Shown here in pieces: positions 34,861 to 47,100 of a DNA stretch of 64,000 bases. The DNA is from Liolophura sinensis (taxonomy: Eukaryota; Mollusca; Polyplacophora; Chitonida; Chitonidae), in the NCBI RefSeq assembly GCF_032854445.1, contig NC_088307.1:25183953-25247952 (forward strand). Reading direction: 5' to 3'. The notes beneath the pieces were generated by a model that worked only from the letters and a program-made list of their open reading frames with translations, was not told the DNA's origin and did not search any database. Positions within the stretch are counted from its first letter, which is position 1. Each line of letters starts with the position of its first letter. Both the position numbers and the translations under genes were made by a program.

Positions 34861-35184
34861 AGTTTTCTAAGAGACTATCATCCCATCCCCCAGGCAAACC
34901 TCAAATTACCTTTATAGAATCATTACAATCAGAATCAGGAATCAGTTTGTCAAGGACGAAATTTATGGTCATTCAGGGTAATTAGGCCTACTTATAAAAG
35001 CTTTGTGTGTATACTTTGCTGTATTATATGATTTAATGGTGAACATCGTGCTATATTTAGTCCTCTAGGAAAAGTCACACACAAAGTGGTACCTTACTGG
35101 CATTATGCTCTTGACATGCACTCTCATTTTACCTGAAATCAGTGAGGCAGTGGTATATTTCAGGCACTCCATGGTTTTCTTTAT

Positions 35185-35495
35185 CTATAGACCATTCCTT
35201 CTATAGACCATTCCTTCTATGGACCATTCCTTCTATGGACCATTCCTTCTATAGACCATTCCTTCTATAGACCATTCCTTCTCTAGACCTTTCCTTCTAT
35301 AGACCATTCCTTCTATGGACCATTCCTTCTATGGACCATTCCTTCTATAGACCATTCCTTCTATAGACCATTCCTTCTGTGGACCATTCCTTCTATAGAC
35401 CATTCCTTCTATAGACCATTCCTTCTATAGACCTTTCCTTCTATAGACCATTCCTTCTATAAAACATTCCTTCTATGGGCCATTCCTTCTGTGGA
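35185..35495. repeat. 16-bp repeat (CCATTCCTTCTATAGA), ~19 copies
   Basis: Very regular array; variants are TATGGA, TGTGGA and TCTAGA at the variable end. Flanked on the right by a SINE-tail-like AACACCAATCAAATAAA. Confidence 0.93.
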
Positions 35496-35769
35496 ATGGT
35501 GTTTAACACCAATCAAATAAAAAATATACATTTGTCAGGAATATAGCAAGATTCCCTAGCTGCTGCCAGGGCATTGTTCTCAGGGATTTAGTGGTATTAA
35601 ACTGTTTTGTGTACCCTTACATAAAGTTTGCTGGAGTCTCCTGGATCAACACGTCCGCCAGTGTGACATGTAATGTAGTGGCTTACTTAATTGTTTGTGT
35701 GGAAAAATTTGCCGCCGTAATTCTGATTAAAAATTCTGATTGTCTTACGTTCACTGTCTTCCACTTGTG

Positions 35770-35880
35770 TGGTGTGCATATCTGTCTGTTACACGTGGAA
35801 AAGTTCATCAGTGACTTGCCAAGGGTCAGTGGTTTACTCCATGCACTCGGGTTTCCTCCACCCATGCCGTCTGACTGATG
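35770..35880 (+). mobile_element. SINE family B fragment
   Basis: GTTACACGTGGAAAAGTTCA then CAGTGACTTGCCAAGGGTCA and GGTTTCCTCCACCCATG. Confidence 0.6.
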
Positions 35881-35949
35881 GTTTAGACGGAAACTTCTTT
35901 AGAGTAGACCTATGTGTGCATGGCAAACATACAACAATATGAAAATAAA

Positions 35950-38900
35950 AAATTAAAAATGATAAATAATAATAAGAAAATATTCAGCACCTATACTACT
36001 ATACTACGGCTGCTATAGTGGACATTATATAAAGGCCATTATAAATGCAGAAAGATGCACAGTTAAGCTTTAAGTTATGAATGCACAAAAATGCACAATT
36101 AAGCCTGCTGGTATACCAGTGTGAGTGCTTTTTTTATTATTAATAGCAGACCCAGAGTCATGTCTAAATTGTCAGCTGCAGTCTACATCACATGTAGGTC
36201 ACTGGCCCGTCAATCACCATTGAAAAGAACAAGTACTTTCACTTTGAAATTGTACATTTTTAATAGCTCCAGTATGTTATGTATAGAAAACAAAGCCAAA
36301 ACTGCCCGCCAGTGGTCCGTGTTCGCTTTCTTGTCCCATTTCACCCGATAGGATTGCGCCAAATACGCGCTACGACAGCAGTGTGCAAACCACTGGGGGG
36401 AAAACACGTCTTATCTGTCGATTTGAAGTATACCGCTTCATTCGGCGTTTACTCTGGCCTGAACGCTCAGTCTACTTTTACTGGGTTTGCTCGCCTAATC
36501 GTAAAGCTTGGACAGCAGCTGTCAGTAAGTATATCTGATTTAGAATGGGCAGAAGCAGCTATTTCTTCAGCACTGTGTATTATTTCTGCTTGAGGCTTAT
36601 GAGTTTTATGAGCTTAGTGTAAAGTTGTTTTAAATATGCTTCTTCGCTGCTTGGTGCGGTTTTTTTTTCACCTTCGCCTGTTTGATTTATATGATCTAGT
36701 GATGTATATTCTCAACAATTTCCGTAATTCAGCAAAGAAAAAGTCTGCCCTCATTTTCCTATTTTGATATTTTTAATATGTCGACGCATCTCACTGAGAT
36801 TCTCAGTCCGAATGTCAAGATACTGGTAAAAAAAAAAAGATCAAAAATTAAAAAATATAACGTTACAACACTCAGTGTAAAACCAGGACTGAGCGTAAAA
36901 ATAGAACTGAGTGTAAAACCAGAGCTGCAACGATGATGTGATACCTGACAAATGGTCACACGTAACAGGTGAAATACGGCTATAGCATAGAGAGTAAAAC
37001 CAGAGCCGTAACGACGATGTAATTATAAAGTTGTGATGGAACATGCCAGGCAGATGTACAGCGTATTTAATTATAATTTTATTATCAATCCTATGAACTC
37101 TGCAATGAACTCTGACTGCGGAATGCTAACATGTTTTTTCACTTCAGACTAGCTCTGTACAGAAAGCTGAAAAAAATATTTACTTTTCTCTTCTGAAAAA
37201 AATCTTGTGATGATGACATTTAAGTTCAAATTTGGTTTGATGATACAGGTGGAAATCTCAGGATGTCTGGTGTCATTAGTGAAGCGTGAAGGCACAAGCA
37301 TCATTTGTGCACTCAAATGAGATTAAATCCTGCATGAGATATATTCAGAGATCAGATTTAAATCCCTTAATTTAGATTGATCATGACGGTGGATTGGTTT
37401 ACCAGGTGTCATGCAGATATTGATTTCCACTTATCCATCAGTTATGGTACACAGCTTTAGAGATATCTCAGTGACAGTTGTATTGTAATATGTCCATGGC
37501 TGAAAACTTTATCCTATTGACTGGAGCGGGGTGGTGGTGGGCACGTGTTCATGATGTATTGGGGATAAAGTTGACTAACACTGGTTTAGAACGAATGATT
37601 ATGGCTTAGACGACACCAGCTTTATTTGATTTTATTTCACAAGCCAGCCGGAACTGAAATATCAAAAAATAAAATAAAAACAAAACTGACAACGTATTTA
37701 TTTTGTCTGATGTTAATGTATTTAGTACATATTTTCCACAAATTAGATGATTTTCAAGTTCTATTTTTATACCCTCCTCTGAAATAGATAAAAGATTTAT
37801 TTCACCCGTAAAACGACAATTAATCCTGGTGTGGCCTCAGTGCCACCTTTGTGGGGAGTGATTAAAGACAGTCTAAGGTTGACAAAAGGAAGTACAACTT
37901 TGTCGACTGAGGGTAAGCTAGTTTATCATGAGATCAGAAACTGCTTTTGTACACCACACTGTGCCTGGTATTGATGATTTAAATGATTGACACTGGCTAG
38001 AGTGTATGTACCGTACAGACGGATCCTACCCATAAATCCCCATGGTGGCCTGATGATACACTGACGGTCGGCCCATGATCAGCGTACAATACGTAGGCCA
38101 TTGTACGAGGACCCTCAGCCGACGATTGGCGGACCATCCACCCATGATCATCAATTGTTTAATGCTAAATACAGACCGTTTTCCTGTAAACCCTCAGGTT
38201 TGTTATGAACATCCTGATGGCTCACAGCATATTTACTTGAACACGAATTTTGCACAAATTACCACTCGGTTTCACTTCGATCGTTCACCGCAACAGCTTT
38301 CGATTTTTCTCCAGAATTATCCTCCCCTTATTTAAACTCACAATGCCAAAATAACTAGTAACAACCATATGGTCTCCGCTACAGCATCCATAGAAACAAT
38401 GAACCAAATTAGCCTCCCGCACCAAAAACATATTCCTCATCATGGAAACCGCTTCAAAAGCTTGGGAAGGCTAATGTTTGGACCCCGTACTGTTTTGTTC
38501 CATTACTCGTATACACCCTTCTCGTGAGGACAGGGGATTCAAGTTTGTACTGGGTATCTTGAATATACAATGTTTTGTTTTATAAATTACTTCAGTAAGT
38601 ATTAAATAAAAAGCCTATGTAGAAGCATCTGAAGTCCGCGCTGTACATGACGTGGCAGTGTTTCAGAATTTGGAAATGGACTTGAGTTCTTTGGATTATC
38701 AGTAAAATTTATCACGGTTTCATGTTGGATACAAAATTAAACAGGAGTATTTGATTTTATTGTCTGATGTGTGTCAGTCAGCGTGCTTATATACGCTTAA
38801 AAAACCTCTATTGAAAATGTATATGTAATGAGTCATATTGGTACAATACACACAAGGCCTACAATTTATAAAATTCGAACCACTGACTCGTATAAATGTC

Positions 38901-39470
38901 AGCAGGTTAATGTTTTTCCCTTTAATCTCGACACCCTAAACTGTATCCCCAATTCACAATTGTCGATCCTGTCATTTATTAATTTCTATAACCACAAAAA
39001 TGTGTCTATTGTAAGATGAGTACAATCATATGCATCCTGAATCTTGCATAAAATCAAGCTGTAAATTATTTTACATATTTTGAGAATATTCCGCAACCTA
39101 TCCATGTATAAATTATGAAAATACATCAAAGAAAGTAAAAATCAAATCTGGAGGTTTTGGGACCAGTTAAAAGAAATCTGTTAGCACAATTTCAATCCAA
39201 TTTTTGCTGTTACTTTAGAATAGCCCAAATAATTAGCTTCCATGAAATACCAGGCTCGTCCATGCATGTGTCATGTTCAAAATCAGTAATGAAGTTCTAA
39301 AAATCTATAGAGAAAGTGTCTTGCATAATACAAGGCGTACAGTGACGACATTTTTGATCAGGGTCTGGCCAGGGTCAGCGTACAGTTGGGGTATAATATA
39401 CGGACCATCCAACCACAATGGGCGTTGGACTGATGGTTAGGATCCAGCTGTACTGTAGATCTACATGTAA
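35950..39470. other. Intergenic, no gene recognised
   Basis: ORFs at 36279-36593 and 38075-38335 have no splice context or recognisable domain. Segments at ~38068-38150 and ~39356-39440 share diverged text (ATCAGCGTACA and GCGGACCATCC versus GTCAGCGTACA and ACGGACCATCC), suggesting remnants of one old repeat. Confidence 0.4.
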
Positions 39471-39479
39471 TGGTCTCAA

Positions 39480-39842
39480 AGTACCATGTTTCACCTAAAG
39501 TTAGCGTTTCCCCAAGTGACATACTGGTATTTTTCTTGACACATAGGGCACAGTGTAGAACGATAGGTTTTCTTTTCTTTCTTTTTTTCTGGGTTATGAA
39601 AAAGATTGGCATTTTACAGAAGTAAAACTGAGAAGAAAAAAAAATAAACAGATAAAATAAAATAAATTCCATTAACCGCCAAATAAAAACCTTTGAGTAA
39701 CCTAATTCTTTAACCTTTTCAACCGCCTCTGCCACCAATATTTCGAAACATTGCCATGTTTCGAAATTGCCAAGTAAGGCCTTCATGTGCTCCTGAAAGT
39801 GCATTTTTATATTGCAAAGTTTTGGGGGAAATACAGTATGTA
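39480..39842. mobile_element. MITE-like family 4 element interrupted by other insertions
   Basis: Ends GTTTCACCTAAAGTTAGCGT and AGTTTTGGGGGAAATACAGT correspond to the intact copy at 44464-44661. About 165 extra bp inside include a family 2 fragment at 39700-39775 (TTTAACCTTTTCAACCGCCT). A 148-codon minus-strand ORF across it looks spurious. Confidence 0.6.
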
Positions 39843-40904
39843 TGCAGCCAGCTTTAGAATTACGTCTTACACTTTACTTTCTTATATCTGGAAATATTCC
39901 CTTTTTGGCTTAAAATTCAAAATGAAAGACCATCCTTAAAAAATTCTTTGTTGGGAGTAACCCAACCCTATCAGAAAAATAGGATACATTGTAGGATGAT
40001 AGGTAATGTTTTTATTCTGGGTAAAGGAAAAGGTCGGCATTTTACAGAAATAAGACTGAGAGAAAAAAAATAATAAATTCCATTAAAAGTCAAATAAAAA
40101 CTTTGAGTAGGTCCCTTTTTTGAATGGTCAGTCAGCCGACCCCCTAAAAACATTTAAGGGCCTAAGGTTATGATTGTCACATTGATTAAATGCAACCACT
40201 ATTGAGCATGCATTAAATTTTTCAGATTGTTTTTTTTTTTTTTAAATTATAAAATGATTCGTCATTCAGGAGGAATGTTCTTAATGTGGAAAATTCTTCG
40301 GTAAGGGATTAGACAGGGATTATTCCAGGTACGACTTTTGCTGTATGTGATTATTTCTGTTCACTTTTAGAAACACTTTTCATTTTTTTAAAGTTTACTC
40401 CTGTTCTGAATTGTTATCGTTTTTACTAATCGTGTGAATAAAAGCAATGTATGAATTACGGAAACTTGTGGCCATGCAGGAACTCAAATTTCATTGTCCA
40501 TGGCACACCCCAAAAAAACTTTGGAGTTCTTTGGTTTATAGAGATTCTGCAGTTGCCTGGATTGTGTGTGTTAGTCTGAAATGGGGAACCTTCCCATCTA
40601 AAGTAATTTGGGCCAAATTTGTGTAGTCTGTTTTTCAAATTCTTATTTTACAATGATGATTTGCTGGAAAACTGGTAGCCTAGTATCTATGTATTACAAG
40701 AAAACAGTGGTCAGCTTGGTTTAGGCTCAAGTCATTGTTACACAGGAAATACTACTTCACTGGATGACAGTTTTGGGACGTTTAAAAATAGATATAATAT
40801 ATTTGCCATGTGAACTGGAGTAATTTTAGGGAGTGATTTCATAAAATTGGGAGTGCAGAGGACTATTTTTGCACTCCAGGCTGTCGTGAGTGCAAATTAC
40901 TTAC

Positions 40905-41190
40905 CCTGATTTTTCAACTTTTTCACATACAAAAGGGCAACTTTTTCACGTAGAAAAGGGCAACTTTTTCACATCACAAAGAGCAACTTTTTCACATAGC
41001 AAAGAGCAACTTTCATTGCGACTTACAGCTAGTATGCACCTTTCAAATTTGATTTTGGAGACAAAACTACACTGGTTGGGTTTTCCAGTTTCAGGGCTTC
41101 ATAGATAATTTTATCAGTCAATACAGAATAAAGCAATCAGATTATGCATGAATAAATGTCTTTGCACACATGCGAAAAGGTGAAGACTTA
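40905..41190. mobile_element. Decayed MITE-like family 3 element with a 5' tandem expansion
   Basis: Four ~22-bp repeats of CAACTTTTTCACAT..AAAGGG expand its left terminus. The body (TTTGGAGACAAAACTACACT) and right end (ACATGCGAAAAGGTGAAGAC) match 54285-54480. Confidence 0.55.
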
Positions 41191-41916
41191 AGTACAGAGT
41201 GTGTATTTCTGCAGCTGTTGATAAATGACTGAAAGGGATAAATGCATGAGTATGTATTGACATTATCCGTAGATGAGATGCCACAGATTTTAACCAGGTG
41301 GTTATCAGCTCAAAGCCCTAATACATACTCAATATCTAGTGATCTTCACAGGGAAACATGTGTGCGTTAAATTTTAGATCGTAAATAAGATACATGTAGG
41401 TGTACTTAACGAACAATACATGTAGATTTATAATTGATAATGGAGAGATTGAACATTTAAGTGGCTGGAAAATGGGATAGGGTTGATTTCACCTGTGGCA
41501 TATGAATATCTGCAAAGCATCTGTTACCACATCAGTGTTGTGCATGATACAGCAAGCTAAATCCAGCGTGAATTTAGACATGAAGTACATTAAAAGACAT
41601 GAAGTACATGTGTATATGTCAAATACGGTAAATAAATCATTTTATTCGTTCTTTTGGAATGAACTAGTCTGTAGATTTAAAAGAGCCCCCTTCACACATA
41701 TCACAATCATACTTTCTTTTTCATAATGTTGTTTTTCAACAACAAAGACAGTCGTGGCTTGTGGACCATTCAGCTTCTTATCCATTTTATTTGTCAAAAA
41801 TTTATGATTTGCACGATCGTTGGGCTTAAAATCTCTGTGTAAAATTGGTTTCTTTATCCGTTTAAATGTCTGTGCTTTTTTCAGGAAGAATGTTTCAATG
41901 AAAAGGGTGTATACCA

Positions 41917-42155
41917 AACAAGGCGTTGTTATGGATATACAACGTCTTGGTTTATTAACATGACGTTTTGATGTAGTTACTAACATCGTTACCAAGGGAA
42001 TGTCACTTAGTAACTACATCGAAACGTCGTGTTAATAAACCAAGACATTGTATGTCCATAAGAATGCCTTGACATTCACTTGGTAACGATGTTAGTAACT
42101 ACATCGAAACATCGTGTTAATACACCAAGACGTTGTGTATTCGTAAGAATACCTT
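41917..42155. mobile_element. Palindromic fold-back element
   Basis: The left arm (GTCTTGGTTTATTAACATGA..TAGTTACTAACATCGTTACC) is the inverse of two successive right arms, ~42005-42047 and ~42076-42140. The latter contain TAGTAACTACATCGAAAC and GTTAATA.ACCAAGAC. The inner ~40-bp stem has about two mismatches. No ORF; fits a non-autonomous fold-back or MITE. Confidence 0.7.
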
Positions 42156-42539
42156 ATTCAGTGTACTATCATCCCAACTTCTAAATGCCACTCAAACAAG
42201 TTAACAGGGTGTATGAAGATGGAATTGTGGTTGGATGAAACAGACAAATCTTGACTTAAACAATGCAACTTCTCGCCCAAACTGAGTAAAGAGTGTAAAA
42301 GAAATCATACATGCATATACAGCAGACATAAATCCCGCATGGTATTACTTTATAGGGGGGAAAGTCTGATCGTGAATGATTGGTAAATGTGTGGTCTTTT
42401 CACGCTCTAGAGTTCACAAGGTATGGGGTTCAATCCCGGCAGTGGACGGGGAATTTGTGCATTCCTCTGCCCTCATTGTTCTTGGAGCCAGTTCTTGGTG
42501 ACAGTAAGCAATCAACAACACTAGTATTACTACCTTACT

Positions 42540-42785
42540 CATTTATTTATTTGGTTGGTTTTTACAACTTCTCAAGAATATTTCACTTATAGGAAGGCGG
42601 CCAGCATTATGGTGGGAGAAAACTGGCCAGAGCCCAGGGGAAACCCATGACAGTCCACAGGTTACTGACAGACCTTCCAATGTACGGTCAGAGAGGAAGC
42701 CAGCCGGAGCTGGAACCGCATGGGTGGGAGGCTCCTGGGTCATTGCGCCATGCTGGAGTGCTAACCTGCTAGACTACGAAGGCCC
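42540..42785 (-). mobile_element. SINE family A, near full length
   Basis: Tail TTTATTTATTTGGTTGG on the left, body AGCATTATGGTGGGAGAAAA, head GTGCTAACCTGCTAGACTAC on the right; head and B-box are diverged. Confidence 0.8.
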
Positions 42786-42809
42786 CTCTAACATACTGTC
42801 AATCTTTGT

Positions 42810-43012
42810 CCTTTTCAAGCACTGAAGCACTTTTTCCAGAGAAATTGATGCATGTAATTATCATGAAAATTCAGCTAAAAATGGTTTGTTTGCGTCGCTA
42901 AAGATGCAAGCTTCATTAAAATATGCAAATTATTTCATTACATTATTTAAGTTCTCCCAGAATGTTTCCAAATATTCGCCGCAGTGTTGATTGAAAAGGT
43001 TGAAGAAATAGG
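42810..43012. mobile_element. MITE-like element, family 2, reverse orientation
   Basis: The internal GATGCAAGCTTCATTAAA and right end TTGAAAAGGTTGAAGAAAT match the inverted family consensus. The left terminus is eroded near the SINE at 42785. Confidence 0.6.
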
Positions 43013-43064
43013 ATAACCCTTGAAAACGACTTGTATTCTACCATATATTTACTTATATTATATA

Positions 43065-43200
43065 TTCGATTGGTGTTTTACACCGTACTCAAGAATATTT
43101 CACTGATACGACGGCGGCCAGCATTATGGTGGGAGGAAACCAGGCAGAGCCAGGAAAACCCACAGCCATTCGCAGGTTGCTGACAGACCTTCCCACGTAT
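43065..43200 (-). mobile_element. SINE family A, truncated
   Basis: GTACTCAAGAATATTTCACT, then CGACGGCGGCCAGCATTATG, stopping at CTTCCCACGTATG. A family B fragment (AGTCAGCAACTTGCCAAAGG) abuts it at 43220-43370. Confidence 0.8.
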
Positions 43201-43654
43201 GTCTACCATATATGGGGATCATATGTGCACGTCATATGTGAAAAGTTAGTCAGCAACTTGCCAAAGGTGGGTGGTTTATTCCGGTTTCGTCCATCCATAA
43301 ATATGATCGCTGTCAAGTGAAAAATTCGTGAGTATGGTGTGAAACATCAATCAAATAAATAAATAAAATTTTTGTGAGGTTATGAAATGTTCAGATAGGA
43401 TCATGATTTGTCATATAAAACTGATAGTGACTCTGGAGTAGAATAAGACCAAGATGTTTTGACAAGCAGCAAGTTGATTAAAGATACCTATTGGGGGTTG
43501 AATGTTCGTTTTGTAGGGTTTATACCCTATTGTATTACTCTGACTATAATTACCAGACAAATTAGAAAGCCGTTTTGAAAACTGCTTATACTTAAATCAC
43601 TTTGGGGGAGTTTGATAGTTACATCCTTTTAAAAGCTACAGACAATTTGTGACA

Positions 43655-43800
43655 TGGGCACCCACAGCAGCGAAACATTTGCCCACAACAGCTAAGCGCA
43701 TGCCCACAGCAGCTAATTGCATGCCCACAACAGCTAAACACATGCCCATAATGGTAAGACTGGTGCCTACAATGTTCCACTGAATGGATGGCCACAACAG
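43655..43800. repeat. ~22-bp CCCACAACAGCTAA repeats, ~5 degenerate copies
   Basis: Short imperfect tandem array upstream of POFUT1. Confidence 0.7.
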
Positions 43801-43824
43801 GAAGTTAAAATATCCAGTATGGAT

Positions 43825-44050
43825 GTACCCTTATTGTTCAACCTTTTCAGCCACCTCTGCAAGCAATATTCTATAAGATTCTGAGGAAACTTGGTAGGTG
43901 TAGAGGAGTAATTTGCACAGTTTTATGAATCTTGCATCCCTAATAACTCAAATTATTTCAGCACCAAACCATTTACATACTAATTACTTGGATAAATTCC
44001 ACTGAAAAAGGTGCTTTTTTCAAAGATTGAAAAGGTTAAAGATTTACAGA
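43825..44050. mobile_element. MITE-like element, family 2, immediately upstream of POFUT1
   Basis: TTGTTCAACCTTTTCAGCCA on the left and GATTGAAAAGGTTAAAGATT on the right. It ends ~70 bp before the POFUT1 start codon, so it may lie in the promoter or in a 5'UTR intron. Confidence 0.7.
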
Positions 44051-44121
44051 AGGTGTTGGTATATTGAGCTGGTAAAACAAAAAGCATATCCTCTCATTTC
44101 AGACTTGCCCTGGCCAGCAGG

Positions 44122-47100
44122 ATGACTTGCAGTTTCTTGTTGTACCCTGGGGTCTTGCTGACAGTCCTGGTCGTCCTCAGCCTGGGGGTACTTCCTGTGG
44201 AGGTGGACCCTAATGGGTACATACTGTACTGCCCCTGTATGGGTAAGGCTGCACACTGCTTGTCATGAGCAGAAAAATCATGGTTTAGAAAGAAAAACTG
44301 AAACAAAGAACACAAAAATAAACAAAGGATTTTTTTAGGAGAGGTGAAGAGGTGTAATGAGCATGTTTGGTAAAACGCTTTTGGAATCAGTCTCCAAAAA
44401 TATTCTGATCCATGCGGCTTTCTTCATCACCCTCTGAAAAACTGAACAATCACCATATAACAGGTACCGTATTTCACCTAAAGTTTCACAGTTTTCAAGT
44501 GATGCATTTTTTGCTTGATTCATCCACCTTATTCAGTAGCTTGGCAGATGTTTGATTAATTTCTTATCAGAAAAACTCAAAAAAAAAAAATCAAAAGAGG
44601 CCTTTATATGCCTCTGAAAGTGCATTTTTACACACTAAGCTTTAGGTGAAATACAGTATGTTTCATGAATTCTGTAATAAAGTATTAATGTAAGTGTAAA
44701 GCTCTCTTTTAGCCATTGGCTGCTGTTGTTGTTGTTGTTGCAGGTCGGTTTGGGAACCAGGCAGATCATTTTTTGGGGTCGCTAGCATTTGCACGCTCCC
44801 TCAATCGTACGCTGGCGCTTCCCGCCTGGGTGGAATTCAGAAATCATGCTCCCAGATCGGTAAGCCTTCATCATTTACACCTCTGCATACGTGTATCTGG
44901 AAAGATTTGAAGGAAAAGACAACTCAAAGTTAAAGTAAACATAGCAGTTAGAAATCTAAAGATGCTAAAAAAAAAAAAAAAGTCCAGCTTTATTTGAAGG
45001 TTCCTTACAATTTTAGAATTCTGAGGGCCTTACAGACTAGCGACATACTGATTGTGTCATTATAAGGATTAAAATCATGTGCAAGTATGTGTAAGAGGAT
45101 GCAGATGTGACACTGATTATACAGTCCAATGAGTACAGCTTAAAAGGACACAGAATCATTTCTGATTGGTTGTTGTGAGAGGTACGCTTTGTTCAGCCAT
45201 AGTTGAATTTTATGGATGGGAAGGGTGACCAAACCTGGGGAGTTTAAGGCAGGAAATCCTATCTCTACCTTAAACCAATCAGCAGCAAGTCTGTATCCCT
45301 TTAAGACACCAGTGGGGGAGTTTCCAGTTTGAACTCTTTTGTTGTCACTGTCTGTTGACATCAATTTACTGATCACTTATCTCACAGTGTTCCAGTGGCA
45401 CAAATGACACCTCTTTCAAGTTCACGACTTTAACTTCATTTAGACACCCATTGTAAATGTGGCTAATAATAGATGCCTAACATTTTTAACAGGTCACATT
45501 ATACAGTGGGACATTTTTTCTTTTGGTGACAAAAGAGGTAACTGGAAATTTCCCTATTAAAAATCAAATCAATGAAATAACCAACCAGTAAACCACTTTG
45601 CTGTTACAGACGCAGATTCCATTTGACACATACTTCCAAGTAGCTCCTTTACAAGAGTACCACCGTGTGATAACAATGGAAAAGTTCATGAAAGAATTGG
45701 CACCAGAAATATGGCCACCTGGGGAGAGAACGGGTAGGAACTGAATTTGTTTGTGGGTCCTCATTGGCTCTTTTGTTTAAAGAGCTACTTCATTTTCAAG
45801 ACCTATATATCTTAAAAGCATAATAAACTGATTGGGGTGGATAATCTCAGTTGCTTTCATGAATTGTTAGTTTTGAATGATAATAGTTTCCTGTAATTTC
45901 CGATTTTGCCTGGTGTAACGTCTTGTAAGAACCCTGGGGATCACCCCTCCCTGACGTATAGCCACAAATGATGCTGTAAATTTAAACACGCATGAAGTCA
46001 TTCCAGCGTCAATGCCTCATCTGACGCCTCGTCTTCCTGATTCACCTGCATCAGATAAGGAATATTATCACATCACATCAGGGACTTTTATCGAAACTGC
46101 CAAAGATTCACTGATTGGTGTTAATGGTGCTATTTTTGAACTGTGCTGGTAGCTCTGTTCCATAGGGTATCCCGCACATCATCTTCCCATTTCTGCCTGG
46201 TTTCTCTTCAAACTGAAGTAGCACTTTAAATTGCGCTGTGCGCTATAGATTAGAGCTTTTGTGAAAGAGAAGAAATATGAATTTGACCTAACCCGTACGT
46301 AAGCTGTGCACGTTTAGTATGAGATTTAAAACCTGAATTATCGTCTGCATAAATCATTTGTGTTACCCGTTATGGGAAACAAGGGAGACAATCTGTTAAA
46401 ACGTTCATCCAGATTTTCACCATATTTTTCAAACTAATTTTATTCCATTTGTTGGTGATCCTTTTGTGTTCTCAACTATGCAGAACCGGGGAGACAATAA
46501 TATTGACAGGCTAATTATCTTAGTTTTGATTTACTTCTTGATGACTATTTTTGCTGTGTACCATGGGGAATAAGGGGGACAACTCACTAAATATTTTCAG
46601 GCTAAATTGCACTATGTTTTCTCAACTTAATCTTGATTACTTTAATACCATTTGTTTATAACGGTTTCATTTATGAACCATAAGGAACAAGGGAGACAAC
46701 TCAGTAAATGCATCCAAGCTAAATTGCACTGTTTTACAGTTTGATCTTGGTTGATAATTGTTTCTTGGTTGATAACTATTTTGGGTTTCTCAGTTTGATC
46801 TTGGTTACTTTAATACCATTTCCTGACTATTTGTTATCCACCATGGGGGAGGAAGGGAGACAACCTAATAAATATATCCTTGGTAAATGGCATTCTGCTT
46901 CTCAGCTTGATCTGGATTTAACATTTCTTGGTCACTATTTCTGTTTATGTACCATGTAGAACAGGAGAGATAACCCAGTGAATAAGTCCAAAATTCCATT
47001 ATGTTTTCTCAACTTTAACGTGAATACTTTCACATTGTCTTGGTGACTGCTTTTGTTAGGTACTAAGGGAAACAAGGGAGACAACCCAATTTATTCAGAC

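Noticed and set aside
33521-34897. Minus-strand ORFs rich in MYDTRHDTPPSHAILYDTR-like repeats
   Set aside because: Encoded by a 42-bp satellite; open frames follow from the period. No start context, domain or flanking exons.
36279-36593. 104-codon plus-strand ORF between TNNI3K and POFUT1
   Set aside because: No recognisable domain, no supporting exons, and an equally open frame on the other strand at 36210-36407.
38075-38335. 86-codon ORF near 38.1 kb
   Set aside because: Part of it resembles a diverged repeat also present near 39.4 kb; no splice sites or domain support.
39358-39804. 148-codon minus-strand ORF
   Set aside because: Lies across nested MITE fragments and a poly-purine tract; composition is repeat-like.
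28600-44100. Search for FPGT or other vertebrate TNNI3K neighbours
   Set aside because: No segment resembling FPGT, CRYZ, TYW3 or ERICH3 was seen next to TNNI3K, so vertebrate microsynteny is not supported here.
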